A stretch of 33,946 nt of DNA from DATEPR01 sp036503065 (GCA_036503065.1 DASXXM010000313.1:1-33946); one strand, 5' to 3'; counted from the stretch's first letter, positions 7,677-16,556 are shown. A program made the numbers and translations. The notes: a model not told the origin generated them from the sequence alone.

Positions 7677-8578
7677 ATCGACCGACGAGGGACACGCCAG
7701 GTGGTCGAGCTTATCTGGATTTGCAGAACCGGGCCCGTCGAGAACATCGTGGCACACAGGAGTTGTTGACGCTGTACGTGCTGGAGCGGTGGCTCGCTCG
7801 GCTGGCCGTATCTCCATACGCCGACATGTTCGTGCTCAAGGGTGGAATGCTGTTGGCTGTGCTCGACGCGCGGCGGTCGACTGCGGACGCCGACCTCCTC
7901 GCGCGTGGTCTGCCGAACGAAGAAGTCGCCGTCATTACATGTGTCTGTGACATCGCTCAGACAGTTGCGGGTGAGGAAGACGGGGTTGAGTTTCTGGTCG
8001 ATACCGTCTCCGCGGAGCCCGTCCGGGAGGGGGACCTGTATGCCGGAACGCGTGTCTCGATGACGGCTCGTGTCTCGGCCGCCATGGTCAAACTGAAGCT
8101 GGACATAAACTTCGGTGATCCGATCACGCCAGGTCCGCAACGCATCGAGTTTCCGTCGCAGCGTCCGGGCCGAGCGGCGACGGTGCTGTTCGGCTATCCG
8201 ATCGAAACGGTGCTCGCCGAGAAGATCAGCACCGCTGTTTCCTTGGGTGAAGCGAACACGCGGGTCCGTGACTATGTTGATCTCTACACACTCACCGGGC
8301 GCCATCAGCTCTCGTACGCAACTGTTCGCGCCGCACTCGCCGCGACCGGCGACTACCGTGATGTTCGGCTGGTTCCCTTGTCAGACGTCGTCGGTGAGTT
8401 CGCTACCGTCCGGCAGAACGCATACAGCGCGTTCCGTCGGCGACTTGGGTCCGACGGAGACCACCTACCGGCCGAACTCGCTGAAGTCGTCGTCGCGATC
8501 GAAGCTTTCGTTGACCCATTGGTGACAGGTGATGTCGGCCAGGGCCGATGGGCACCTGATATCCGGCGCTGGGAGTGA
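7673..8578 (+). CDS. abiEii: AbiEii-type nucleotidyltransferase toxin
   Basis: This 301-residue protein is the toxin partner. AbiEii proteins are nucleotidyltransferase-fold enzymes that inhibit growth, and related toxins add nucleotides to tRNA acceptor ends. The core motifs are visible: FVLKGGMLL at 53-61, the metal-binding DAD at 72-74 after RRST, a KLKLDINFGD strand at 140-149, and the EKI-(x)n-NTRVRDYVDLY motif at 183-205. The family catalytic set therefore looks intact. Translation should be coupled to the antitoxin through the ATGA overlap. In a type IV system the two proteins need not bind each other. The likely role is phage abortive infection or stabilisation of a once-mobile segment. 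Confidence 0.92.
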   Translation: MNRPTRDTPGGRAYLDLQNRARREHRGTQELLTLYVLERWLARLAVSPYADMFVLKGGMLLAVLDARRSTADADLLARGLPNEEVAVITCVCDIAQTVAGEEDGVEFLVDTVSAEPVREGDLYAGTRVSMTARVSAAMVKLKLDINFGDPITPGPQRIEFPSQRPGRAATVLFGYPIETVLAEKISTAVSLGEANTRVRDYVDLYTLTGRHQLSYATVRAALAATGDYRDVRLVPLSDVVGEFATVRQNAYSAFRRRLGSDGDHLPAELAEVVVAIEAFVDPLVTGDVGQGRWAPDIRRWE

Positions 8579-8597
8579 CGGGTGGAGTTGGCGCCGG

Positions 8598-9611
8598 TCA
8601 CGGCAGTTCGGCCAGTGTGCGGGCGATGTTCTCCGCCACGATGTCCGTCATGCCCGCCCTGCCCGGGAAGTCGCCGTCCAGCAGGCGCAGTGGGCCCGCG
8701 ACGAGTGACAGGTACATGGCGAGCCGGTAGAAGCGCAGCCGGGCCGGGTCGAGGCCGCCAGTGTGGAAATGTTGATAATTCGCGCCGAACCGCAGTTCCA
8801 GGAAGGCGTGCTCCCACTCGACGTCGAAGAACATGATGCCCTCGATGTCGATGAGCACCGGCTGGTCCGCCGCGTCGACGTGCACGTGGTCCGGGCCGAG
8901 TTCGCCGTGGATGAGGCCGTACTCGGTACGTGGCGCCAGGGCGGCGTGCCGTGCCAGCAGGGTGTCCGCGATGCGCTGCCGGACGGTCGCGATGCGCTCG
9001 ACCCGTGCGGCCGACTCCGCCAGTTGGCCCAGGGCTCGGCGCAGGACCACGTGCTCCACCGGTTCGGTCGGTTGACCGGCGCCGGGGCGTCCGTACCAGG
9101 CTCGTCGGTGCCGGTGCATCGTCCGGACGGTGTCGCCGAGGCGGGCCAGCACGGGCTCGGCTCGGTGCGGGTCGCGTCGGCACAGTTCTTCCAGCGAGCC
9201 GCGCACGTCCTCCAGCAGGGCGATCTCGCCGCGGCGCATGATCAGTCGCGGCACCCGCACGCCGATCCCGGACAGTGTCGCGTGGGCGGCGGCGAACAGG
9301 TCGGGGCCGCTGGCGTGGCCGAACGGGTCGTCGGGGTCGGAGTCCTCGGCGTCGGGCCAGTAGTCCTCGTCGGCGTGCCAGACGTAGGCGATGCCGGTCG
9401 CGTCGTCGTCCAGGGTCAGGCGGTAGACGCCCTTCTTGCTGCCGCCGCGCAGGCGGTCGAGCGAGACCACCGCACGCCCCGGGAACGCCGCGTGTACGGC
9501 CCGCAGTTCGTCGCTCGTCAGCCCGATCACCTGATCATGGTATCGACCCGATGTTTCGACCGAACCACTGCCAGCTTGATCGAACCGGTGGGCAGTTGCG
9601 ATCGAAACCAT
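8598..9611 (-). CDS. Aminoglycoside-phosphotransferase-fold kinase
   Basis: This 337-residue protein has the APH/choline-kinase-like fold. The N-lobe contains the GGSKKGVYRLTL nucleotide loop, and the C-lobe holds HGELGPDH at 235-242 and LIDIEG at 253-258. In classical APH enzymes the catalytic loop reads HGDxxxxN; here Glu replaces the Asp and His the Asn, while the metal-binding Asp of LIDIEG is kept. Related actinobacterial proteins I recall share HGELGPDH, so this is probably a family trait and not decay. Antibiotic resistance should not be assumed; a small metabolite is as likely. A GTG at 9530 is an alternative start that would remove 27 weakly conserved residues. The gene diverges from the glycosidase operon. 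Confidence 0.8.
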   Translation of the reverse strand: MVSIATAHRFDQAGSGSVETSGRYHDQVIGLTSDELRAVHAAFPGRAVVSLDRLRGGSKKGVYRLTLDDDATGIAYVWHADEDYWPDAEDSDPDDPFGHASGPDLFAAAHATLSGIGVRVPRLIMRRGEIALLEDVRGSLEELCRRDPHRAEPVLARLGDTVRTMHRHRRAWYGRPGAGQPTEPVEHVVLRRALGQLAESAARVERIATVRQRIADTLLARHAALAPRTEYGLIHGELGPDHVHVDAADQPVLIDIEGIMFFDVEWEHAFLELRFGANYQHFHTGGLDPARLRFYRLAMYLSLVAGPLRLLDGDFPGRAGMTDIVAENIARTLAELP

Positions 9612-9624
9612 CGGATCTCTGTCC

Positions 9625-9678
9625 TTGACGGGTGGCGCAGCTCACTTTAAGCTCCGATTAGTTCAACCCTTGAACTAA
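9625..9678 (+). promoter_or_regulatory. Glycosidase operon promoter with palindromic operator
   Basis: TTGACG (9625-9630) and TAAGCT (9648-9653), 17 nt apart, form a possible promoter. Immediately downstream, at the expected transcription start, is a near-ideal palindrome: 9-bp arms TTAGTTCAA and TTGAACTAA at 9658-9666 and 9670-9678 around CCC. Its A/T richness stands out sharply in this GC-rich DNA. The position suits a repressor that blocks the operon until a sugar is present. No regulator gene is adjacent. Confidence 0.6.
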
Positions 9679-9714
9679 GAAACTCTCGCCTGCTTCAACG
9701 AAGTCGGAGGCGTG

Positions 9715-12639
9715 ATGAAAAGGCGTTCCGTCCTGGTCGTCGCCGCGGTTCTCGCGTTGTCGGGCGGCCTTCTCCCCGCACATGCCGCCGTGCAACCGCG
9801 ACTGAGCGCGCCGGCCGCGACCCCGGTCGACCGTGCCAACGCACTGCTCGCGCAGATGACCCTGGCCGAGAAGGTCGCCATGATGCACCAGGGCGCGTCC
9901 TGTGTCTACGACGCCTGCGTCGACGGCAACACCCGCCTCGGCATTCCGCAGCTGCGGTTGCAGGACGGACCGGCCGGTGTCGCCGACGGCGCCATCGGCG
10001 CGACCCAGCTGCCGGCGCCGGTCGCGGGCGCGGCGAGCTGGGACACCGCCCTGATGAGCCAGTACGGCCAGGTCATCGGCGCGGAGGAGTTCGGCAAGGG
10101 CGTGAACACCCTGCTCGGGCCGACGATCAACATCGTCCGTGACCCGCGGTGGGGCCGCGCGTTCGAGTCGCTGAGCGAGGATCCGTTCCTGGCGTCGCAA
10201 CTCGACGCACCGGAGATCCAGGCGATCCAGGCGCAGGGGCCGATCGTCGAGGTCAAGCACTACGCGGACTACAACCAGGAGACCTTCCGCAACACGCCGC
10301 AGGACAACGTGATCATGGCCGACAAGACGCAGCGGGAGATCTACCTGCCGGCGTTCGTGTCCGCGATCCAGCAGGGCAAGGCCAACGCCGCGATGTGCTC
10401 CTACGCGACCGTCAACGGCACCGACGCCTGCGAGAACGGCCTGCTGCTGAACACGATCCTCAAGGGAGAGCTGGGTTTCACCGGTTTCGTCGGGTCCGAC
10501 TTCGGCGGCACGCACTCCACCGTCAACGCCGCCAACAACGGCCTCGACCAGGAGATGACCGGCAGCACGTTCTTCGGTGACCCGCTGATCGCGGCGGTCA
10601 ACGCGGGCCAGGTCTCCCAGGCCACGATCGACGACCACGTCCGGCGGATCCTGACCGCGATGTTCGCGCAGGGCCTCTTCGACAACCCGCAGACCGGCAC
10701 CATGGCCGCCACGGTCACCTCCGCGGCACACCAGGCCGTTGCCACGCAGACCGCGGAGGAGGGCAGCGTGCTGTTGAAGAACAGCTCGGTGCTCCCGGTC
10801 GGCGGCTCGACGTCGATCGCGGTGATCGGCAACGACGCCGGTGCCAACGTGATGACCTCCGGTGGCGGCAGCACGCAGGTCAATCCATCCACGCTGGCGT
10901 CCGTGGTCACGCCGTTCCAGGGCATCAAGGCACGCGCCGGCAGCGGCGCCAACGTCACCTTCGCCCAGGGCGTCGCGTCGCCGACCGGGGACATCGTCGA
11001 CACCTCGTTCCTGAAGCCGTCCTCCGGCACCGGCACCGGGCTGACCGGCCAGTACTTCAACAACACCTCGTTCTCCGGGACGCCGGTCGTGACGCAGAAC
11101 GACCCGAACGTCAACTTCCTGTGGGGCGGCCAGCCGCCGCTGCCGGGCGTGCCGGGCACGTCATGGTCGGCGAAGTGGACCGGCACGCTCACCCCGCCGA
11201 CCACCGGCAACTTCACCTTCAACCTGACCAGCGACGACGGCAGCCGGCTGTTCATCAACGGCCAGCAGATCATCAACAACTTCAAGGACCAGCCGCCGAC
11301 CACCATGTCCGGCAACGTCAATCTCACCGCGGGCCAGCCGGTCAGCATCGAGGTGGACTACTTCCAGGACGGCGGCGGCAGCCAGGTCAACCTCGGTTGG
11401 CAGATCCCCAACCAGAACCTGCACGACCCGGCCGTCGCGGCGGCGCGGGCGGCGCAGGTCGCCGTGGTCTTCGTGTCCAAAGGGGAGGGTGAGGGCGCCG
11501 ACCTGAGCGACATCAACCTGTCCGCCGACCAGAACCAGCTCATCAGCGACGTGGCCGCGGCCAACCCGAACACCGTCGTCGTGGTCAACAGCGGTTCCGC
11601 GGTGACCATGCCGTGGGCCAACTCGGTGAAGGGCATCGTCGAGAACTGGTATCCGGGCCAGACGGACGGCAACTCGATCGCCGCGCTGCTCTACGGTGAC
11701 GTCAACTTCTCCGGCAAGCTGCCGGTCACGTTCCCGCAGAGCCTGGCCGACGTGCCGGCCAGCACGCAGGCGCAGTGGCCGGGCCAGAACGGCACAGTGC
11801 AGTACTCGGAAGGCGTCAACGTCGGCTACCGCTGGTACGACTCCCAGAACAAGACGCCGATGTTCCCCTTCGGGTTCGGCCTGTCCTACACCAACTACGC
11901 CTACAGCAACCTGACGGTCGGCACGCCGGACGCGAACGGCAACGTCGCGGTCGGGTTCGACGTCCAGAACACCGGCTCGCGGGCCGGCGCCGAGGTGGCC
12001 CAGGTCTACGTCGGCCAGCCTTCGTCGGCCGGGGAACCGCCGAAGAACCTGCGGGGTTTCTCCAGGGTCAGCCTCAATCCCGGCCAGACCCAGCACGTCG
12101 GTGTCACGCTGGACGCGCGCAGCTTCCAGTCCTGGACCAACGGCGCGTGGGTCAACTCCGCCGGCACCAACCAGATCATGGTCGGCGCGTCGTCAAGGGA
12201 CATCCGCCTCACCGGGTCGGTCACGATCGGCGGCGCGCCGGTCGGTCACGTGATCAGCTTCCGGGCACACGCCAACAACATGATCGTCACGGCGGACAAC
12301 GCGGGCGCGTCCCCGCTGATCGCCAACCGGACCGCGATCGGTCCGTGGGAGCAGTTCGACGAAATCGATCTCGGCAACGGCAACATCGCCCTGCGCGCCC
12401 ATGCCAACAACATGATCGTGACCGCGGAGAACGCGGGCGCGTCCGCGCTGATCGCGAATCGCACGGCCGTAGGTCAATGGGAGACCTTCGGGCTGATCCA
12501 CAACGCCGACGGCAGCATCAGCCTCAGGGCGATGGCGAACAACAACATCGTCACGGCCGAGAACGCCGGCGCCGCACCGCTGATCGCCAACCGGACGGCG
12601 ATCGGTCCCTGGGAAGAATTCGACCTCATCAACGACTGA
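9715..12639 (+). CDS. Secreted GH3 beta-glycosidase with PA14 and fascin-like domains
   Basis: This 974-residue exported enzyme should hydrolyse terminal beta-linked sugars. It begins with a signal peptide (1-24, ending PAHA-A). The GH3 N-terminal barrel covers about 40-340: the substrate-site KH is at 181-182, and the nucleophile is Asp262 in GFVGSDFGG. The GH3 C-terminal domain (about 345-735) is split by a PA14 domain at about 441-565. The acid/base Glu is probably in GEGEGAD near 593. A fibronectin-III-like domain follows (about 745-835). Residues 845-974 are three 43-46-residue repeats (HANNMIVTADNAGASPLIANRTAIGPWEQFD type) that form a fascin-like beta-trefoil. GGAGG at 9706-9710 supports the ATG at 9715 over a GTG at 9712. 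The gene is the first of an operon with the GH95-like gene. PA14 and trefoil suggest polysaccharide binding. Confidence 0.92.
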   Translation: MKRRSVLVVAAVLALSGGLLPAHAAVQPRLSAPAATPVDRANALLAQMTLAEKVAMMHQGASCVYDACVDGNTRLGIPQLRLQDGPAGVADGAIGATQLPAPVAGAASWDTALMSQYGQVIGAEEFGKGVNTLLGPTINIVRDPRWGRAFESLSEDPFLASQLDAPEIQAIQAQGPIVEVKHYADYNQETFRNTPQDNVIMADKTQREIYLPAFVSAIQQGKANAAMCSYATVNGTDACENGLLLNTILKGELGFTGFVGSDFGGTHSTVNAANNGLDQEMTGSTFFGDPLIAAVNAGQVSQATIDDHVRRILTAMFAQGLFDNPQTGTMAATVTSAAHQAVATQTAEEGSVLLKNSSVLPVGGSTSIAVIGNDAGANVMTSGGGSTQVNPSTLASVVTPFQGIKARAGSGANVTFAQGVASPTGDIVDTSFLKPSSGTGTGLTGQYFNNTSFSGTPVVTQNDPNVNFLWGGQPPLPGVPGTSWSAKWTGTLTPPTTGNFTFNLTSDDGSRLFINGQQIINNFKDQPPTTMSGNVNLTAGQPVSIEVDYFQDGGGSQVNLGWQIPNQNLHDPAVAAARAAQVAVVFVSKGEGEGADLSDINLSADQNQLISDVAAANPNTVVVVNSGSAVTMPWANSVKGIVENWYPGQTDGNSIAALLYGDVNFSGKLPVTFPQSLADVPASTQAQWPGQNGTVQYSEGVNVGYRWYDSQNKTPMFPFGFGLSYTNYAYSNLTVGTPDANGNVAVGFDVQNTGSRAGAEVAQVYVGQPSSAGEPPKNLRGFSRVSLNPGQTQHVGVTLDARSFQSWTNGAWVNSAGTNQIMVGASSRDIRLTGSVTIGGAPVGHVISFRAHANNMIVTADNAGASPLIANRTAIGPWEQFDEIDLGNGNIALRAHANNMIVTAENAGASALIANRTAVGQWETFGLIHNADGSISLRAMANNNIVTAENAGAAPLIANRTAIGPWEEFDLIND
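12247..12636 (+). repeat. Fascin-like beta-trefoil module, copy 1 (end of GH3 gene)
   Basis: Three tandem repeats of about 130 bp each encode the terminal domain of the GH3 protein. The module is nearly identical in protein sequence and highly similar in DNA to 15088-15477, including the order of its three slightly different repeats. Copy 1 differs mainly by Glu for Asp in the ENAG motif and by Met for Ala in the third repeat. Confidence 0.85.
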
Positions 12640-12654
12640 TGAAGGACTGCTGAC

Positions 12655-15480
12655 ATGTCAGCTCGACGGGCCCTGCTGTTCATACCCGTACTCGTGGCCG
12701 GTATCACCCTTGGTCTCGGCCAGACCGTGTCCGCGGCGCCGAATTTCGCCGCCGGCACCACGACCGCCTGGCAGAACGGATCGTTCTCGGTCGACACGCC
12801 GAACGTGGTGCGTCGGTCGGACATCGTGCTGGGCAAGGCGAACACCGCCCCGACGGCGTTCATGCCGCTGGGCAACGGCACGCTGGGCGCGGCCGTCTGG
12901 GCGGCCAACGGCTTCACCGCCCAGCTCAACAGATCCGACACGTTCCCGGACCGCAAGTCACCCGGCCAGGTGGTGATCCCCGGCCTGTCTGCGCTGACGT
13001 CCGCGTCCAACTTCAGCGGCTTCCTCGACCCGTACGACGGGATGCTGCACGAGTCCGGCGGCGGCATGACGCTGACCGCCTACGTCCGGTCCGACACCGC
13101 GCAGCTGGTGGTCGACGTGACCGGGGCCAACCCGAACAACACCCAGACCGCGCAGGTCAAGCTGTGGACCGGCCGGTCGCCGTCGGCGCAGGCATCCGGC
13201 GCCACCGCAACCCTGGCCGAGACCTTTGTGGACAACAGCGGCCAGGGTGCCTCCGGGCAGACGTTCGGCACGCTGGCCGGCATCAGTGCCGGCGGTCGCA
13301 ACGTCACGGCGTCCAATCCGGACGGTCTGACCGCGCAGGTCGCGTTCCAGCCCAACGCCGACGGCTCGTTCCGGGTGATCGTCGCCGCGCCGAACTGGAC
13401 CGGCGGCAACGCCATCACCACGGCCAACTCCGTGATCAACGGCGACACCACCAAGCCGGCCGCCACGATCGACGCCGCGCACCTGGCCTTCTGGCACAAC
13501 TACTGGAACACCGCCGGCCTGATCAAGATCAGCTCGTCGGACGGCTCCGGTGAGTACATCGAGAACATCCGCACGCTGTACCTGTACGACGCGGCATCGG
13601 AGCGCGGCGGTCCGTTCCCCGGCTCGCAGGCCGGTGTCGCGGACCTGTGGAACTTCTCCCAGGACCACCAGGACTGGTTCCCCTCCGGCTTCTGGTTCTG
13701 GAACCTGCGCATGCAGGTACAGGCGAACCTGTCGGCCGGCAAGGCCAGCCTGAACGACCCGGTGTTCAACCTGTACCAGAGCAACGTCAACAACATCACG
13801 TCGTGGACCACGACGAAGGACAACGGCCGCGCGGGCACGTGCGTGCCGGAGACGATGCGGTTCAACGGCAACGGTTTCTACGTCGGCGGCGAGAGCAACG
13901 CGTCCTGTGACGCGACGATCTCGCCGAGCTTCAACGCGGAGACCATCACCAGCGGCGCCGAGATCGGCCTGTGGGTCTGGCAGGAGTTCCTCGCCAACGA
14001 CAACCAGTCCTTCCTGTCCAGCAACTACCCGCTGATGCGTGGCGCCGCGCAGTTCCTGCTCGCCTCGGCCACCACCGGCTCCGACGGCCTGCTGCACACC
14101 ACGGAGAACGCCCACGAGACCCAGTCGAACGTCACCGACCCGGTCACCGACATCGTGGCCATGCAGGCCCTGTTCCCGGTGACCATCAGGGCGGCGCAGC
14201 TGCTGAACACCGACAGCGGCCTGGTCAGCCAGCTCCAGGCCGCCATCCCGAAGATCCCGCCGCTGCCGAGGACCGACACCGCGGGCCAGACCCAGGTGCT
14301 CGGCCCGTCGGCCGACGCGGCCGGCAACGACATGATCGCCCTGTCCACCCAGCCGACCGCGAACCGGCACAACTCGGAGAACCTCGGCCTGGAAGCGGTG
14401 TTCCCGTACAACCTGATCGGCGACAACAGCAGCATGACGGCGCTGGCGAAGCGCACCTACACGTCACGCAGCTACGTCAACGCGGGCGACTGGACGTTCG
14501 ACTCGCTCCAGGCCGCGCGGTTGGGCCTGGCCGGTGAGGTGCAGACCGACCTGCTCAACGCCACCAAGATGTATCAGGCATATCCCTCCGGCCTGGCGAA
14601 CCTGTTCAACAGTTCCACCGGCGACGAGCCCTACGTCGAGCAGTCCGGCGTCGTGTCCGCGTCGGTGAGCGAGGCCCTCGTGCAGGACTACGACGGCCTG
14701 CTGCGGATCGCGCCCGCGTTCCCGAGCAACTGGAGCGGTGAGGGCTCGGTCTTCGTCCAGCACAACACCAAGGTGGACGTGCAGTTCACCAACGGCACGC
14801 CGAGCACGGTCGCGATCGAGTCCGGCAGCAACACGCCGATCTCGATCCGCAGCCCGTGGCCCGGCCAGGCGGTCACGGTCGTCGACGGCGGTTCCGGTGC
14901 GACCGTGGTCGGTTCGCAGAGCAACTCGACGTTCACGATTCCGGTGCAGTCCGGCAAGTCCTACCTGGTGGAGCTGACATCGTCGCCGACGACGGCCCTG
15001 CCGTTCGCGTCGATCAGCGGCAGCCCGGCCACCACGGCCAAGCACCTCGGCAACCAGGCGATCGGCCTGGACGGCGCTTCGGTCACGCACGTGATCAGCT
15101 TCCGGGCGCACGCCAACAACATGATCGTGACCGCGGACAACGCGGGCGCCTCCCCGCTGATCGCCAACCGGACCGCCATCGGCACGTGGGAACAGTTCGA
15201 CGAGCTCGATCTCGGCAACGGCAACATCGCGCTGCGGGCGCACGCCAACAACAACATCGTGACCGCGGACAACGCGGGCGCGTCCCCGCTGATCGCCAAC
15301 AGAACGGCCGTCGGCCAGTGGGAGACGTTCGCCCTGATCCACAACGGCGACGGCAGCATCAGCCTCAGGGCGGCGGCGAACAACATGATCGTGACCGCGG
15401 ACAACGCGGGCGCGTCCCCGTTGATCGCGAACCGGACGGCCATCGGCCCATGGGAGGAGTTCGACCTGATCAACGACTGA
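12655..15480 (+). CDS. Secreted GH95-like glycosidase with fascin-like domain
   Basis: This 941-residue exported protein resembles GH95 alpha-fucosidases/galactosidases. A signal peptide covers 1-28. The N-terminal beta domain carries the family hallmark FMPLGNGTLGAAVWA (69-83). The (alpha/alpha)6 catalytic part shows LLHTTENAHETQSNV (479-493), where the GH95 SPEN acid Glu would be Glu484, and NRHNSENLGLEAVFP (570-584), matching the HRHxSHL motif. The motifs are looser than in classical GH95 enzymes, so it may be a divergent branch with another substrate. A C-terminal beta domain (about 690-775) leads into a fascin-like trefoil (812-941) almost the same as that of the GH3 protein 15 bp upstream. 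GAAGGA lies 8 nt before the ATG. Together the two enzymes probably trim a fucosylated or galactosylated plant or fungal glycan. Confidence 0.8.
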   Translation: MSARRALLFIPVLVAGITLGLGQTVSAAPNFAAGTTTAWQNGSFSVDTPNVVRRSDIVLGKANTAPTAFMPLGNGTLGAAVWAANGFTAQLNRSDTFPDRKSPGQVVIPGLSALTSASNFSGFLDPYDGMLHESGGGMTLTAYVRSDTAQLVVDVTGANPNNTQTAQVKLWTGRSPSAQASGATATLAETFVDNSGQGASGQTFGTLAGISAGGRNVTASNPDGLTAQVAFQPNADGSFRVIVAAPNWTGGNAITTANSVINGDTTKPAATIDAAHLAFWHNYWNTAGLIKISSSDGSGEYIENIRTLYLYDAASERGGPFPGSQAGVADLWNFSQDHQDWFPSGFWFWNLRMQVQANLSAGKASLNDPVFNLYQSNVNNITSWTTTKDNGRAGTCVPETMRFNGNGFYVGGESNASCDATISPSFNAETITSGAEIGLWVWQEFLANDNQSFLSSNYPLMRGAAQFLLASATTGSDGLLHTTENAHETQSNVTDPVTDIVAMQALFPVTIRAAQLLNTDSGLVSQLQAAIPKIPPLPRTDTAGQTQVLGPSADAAGNDMIALSTQPTANRHNSENLGLEAVFPYNLIGDNSSMTALAKRTYTSRSYVNAGDWTFDSLQAARLGLAGEVQTDLLNATKMYQAYPSGLANLFNSSTGDEPYVEQSGVVSASVSEALVQDYDGLLRIAPAFPSNWSGEGSVFVQHNTKVDVQFTNGTPSTVAIESGSNTPISIRSPWPGQAVTVVDGGSGATVVGSQSNSTFTIPVQSGKSYLVELTSSPTTALPFASISGSPATTAKHLGNQAIGLDGASVTHVISFRAHANNMIVTADNAGASPLIANRTAIGTWEQFDELDLGNGNIALRAHANNNIVTADNAGASPLIANRTAVGQWETFALIHNGDGSISLRAAANNMIVTADNAGASPLIANRTAIGPWEEFDLIND
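15088..15477 (+). repeat. Fascin-like beta-trefoil module, copy 2 (end of GH95-like gene)
   Basis: This is the second copy of the three-repeat module. The close DNA match with 12247-12636, far above that expected between unrelated enzymes, points to a recent duplication or to gene conversion within the operon. Each enzyme therefore ends in the same targeting domain. Confidence 0.85.
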
Positions 15481-15493
15481 GCCACCCCGATCC

Positions 15494-15534
15494 GTCCGGT
15501 GCCGCACCGCCCATCCCCCGGCGCGGCACCGGAC
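15494..15534 (+). terminator. Terminator of the glycosidase operon
   Basis: A perfect 12-bp stem (GTCCGGTGCCGC at 15494-15505 with its complement at 15523-15534) encloses a 17-nt loop, 14 bp after the GH95-like stop codon. There is no U-tract, as usual in this DNA. Confidence 0.8.
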
Positions 15535-15611
15535 CCTTGCCCGTCGCGGCTCCCCCATGTGCGGCCAGTAGCATTCGGGGCCTCTGGCGGACGAGGAGAG
15601 CGGGGCGGTTG

Positions 15612-16556
15612 GTGCGGGACATCGCGGTCTTCAGCGGGAGTGCCCATCCCGAGTTGGCGGCCGAGATCTGCGCTCACCTGGAGGTTCCGTTGCACCCGGT
15701 GCGGGTCCAGCGGTTCGCCAACGACTGTTTGGAAGTGCAGTTGCAGGCCAACTGCCGGGAGCGGGACGTGTTCCTGATCCAACCGCTGGTCCGGCCCGTC
15801 CAGGAGAACCTGGTCGAACTGCTGCTGATGCTGGACGCGGCCCGTGGCGCGTCGGCGGCCCGGACCACCGTGGTGCTGCCGCACTACGCCTACGCCCGGT
15901 CGGACAAGAAGGACGCGCCGCGAATCTCGATCGGCGGGCGGCTGGTGGCCGACCTGCTGGTCACCGCGGGGGCAGGCCGGGTGCTCGCGATGACACTGCA
16001 TTCGCCGCAGGTGCACGGGTTCTTCAGCGTGCCGGTCGACCACCTGCACGCGCTGCGCGAGCTGGCCGGGCACTTCCGTCAGTACGACCTGGCCAACACG
16101 ACGGTCGTGTCACCGGACCTCGGCAACGCGAAGGAAGCCGCACACTTCGCCCGGCTGTTGGGTGTTCCGGTGGCGGCCGGGGCCAAGCAGCGCTTCGCCG
16201 ACGACCGGGTCAGCATCAGTGCGGTGATCGGTGCGGTCGCCGATCGGGACGTCATCGTGCTGGACGACGAGATCGCCAAGGGCAGTACCGTGCTGGAGCT
16301 GCTGGACCGCCTGCGGGAGCTGGGCGTCCGGTCCATTCGGGTGGCCTGCACCCACGGGCTGTTCGCCGGCGGGGCGCTCAAGCGGATCAGTGACCAGCCC
16401 GACGTGGTGGAGATCGTCTGCACCAACACCGTGCCGATCCCGGCCGGCGAGCGGGTGCCCAAGCTCCGGGTCCTCTCGGTCGCCCCGGCCCTCGCGGAAG
16501 CCATGCGCCGCATCCACAACGGCGAGTCCGTCAGCGCCCTGTTCGACCCCACCTGA
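15612..16556 (+). CDS. Ribose-phosphate pyrophosphokinase-like protein
   Basis: This 314-residue protein resembles PRPP synthetase, which transfers pyrophosphate from ATP to ribose 5-phosphate. Recognisable parts are the N-terminal IAVFSGSAHPELAAEICAHL, RFAND at 34-38, the ATP-site HYAYARSDKKD at 91-101, LHSPQVHGFF at 129-138, SPDLGNAKEA at 167-176, and the flexible-loop K192 and R194. The PRPP loop, usually close to DDMIDTAGT, reads DDEIAKGST at 218-226, so the protein is a divergent branch and probably not the housekeeping enzyme. The GTG at 15612 is chosen; a TTG at 15609 is equally in reach of GAGGAGAG at 15593-15600. The gene is isolated, ending against the methyltransferase remnant. Confidence 0.82.
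   Translation: MRDIAVFSGSAHPELAAEICAHLEVPLHPVRVQRFANDCLEVQLQANCRERDVFLIQPLVRPVQENLVELLLMLDAARGASAARTTVVLPHYAYARSDKKDAPRISIGGRLVADLLVTAGAGRVLAMTLHSPQVHGFFSVPVDHLHALRELAGHFRQYDLANTTVVSPDLGNAKEAAHFARLLGVPVAAGAKQRFADDRVSISAVIGAVADRDVIVLDDEIAKGSTVLELLDRLRELGVRSIRVACTHGLFAGGALKRISDQPDVVEIVCTNTVPIPAGERVPKLRVLSVAPALAEAMRRIHNGESVSALFDPT

Noticed and set aside
10401..12096. Long minus-strand open frames inside the GH3 gene
   Set aside because: They lie opposite a fully recognisable GH3/PA14 protein and show no motif or start signals.
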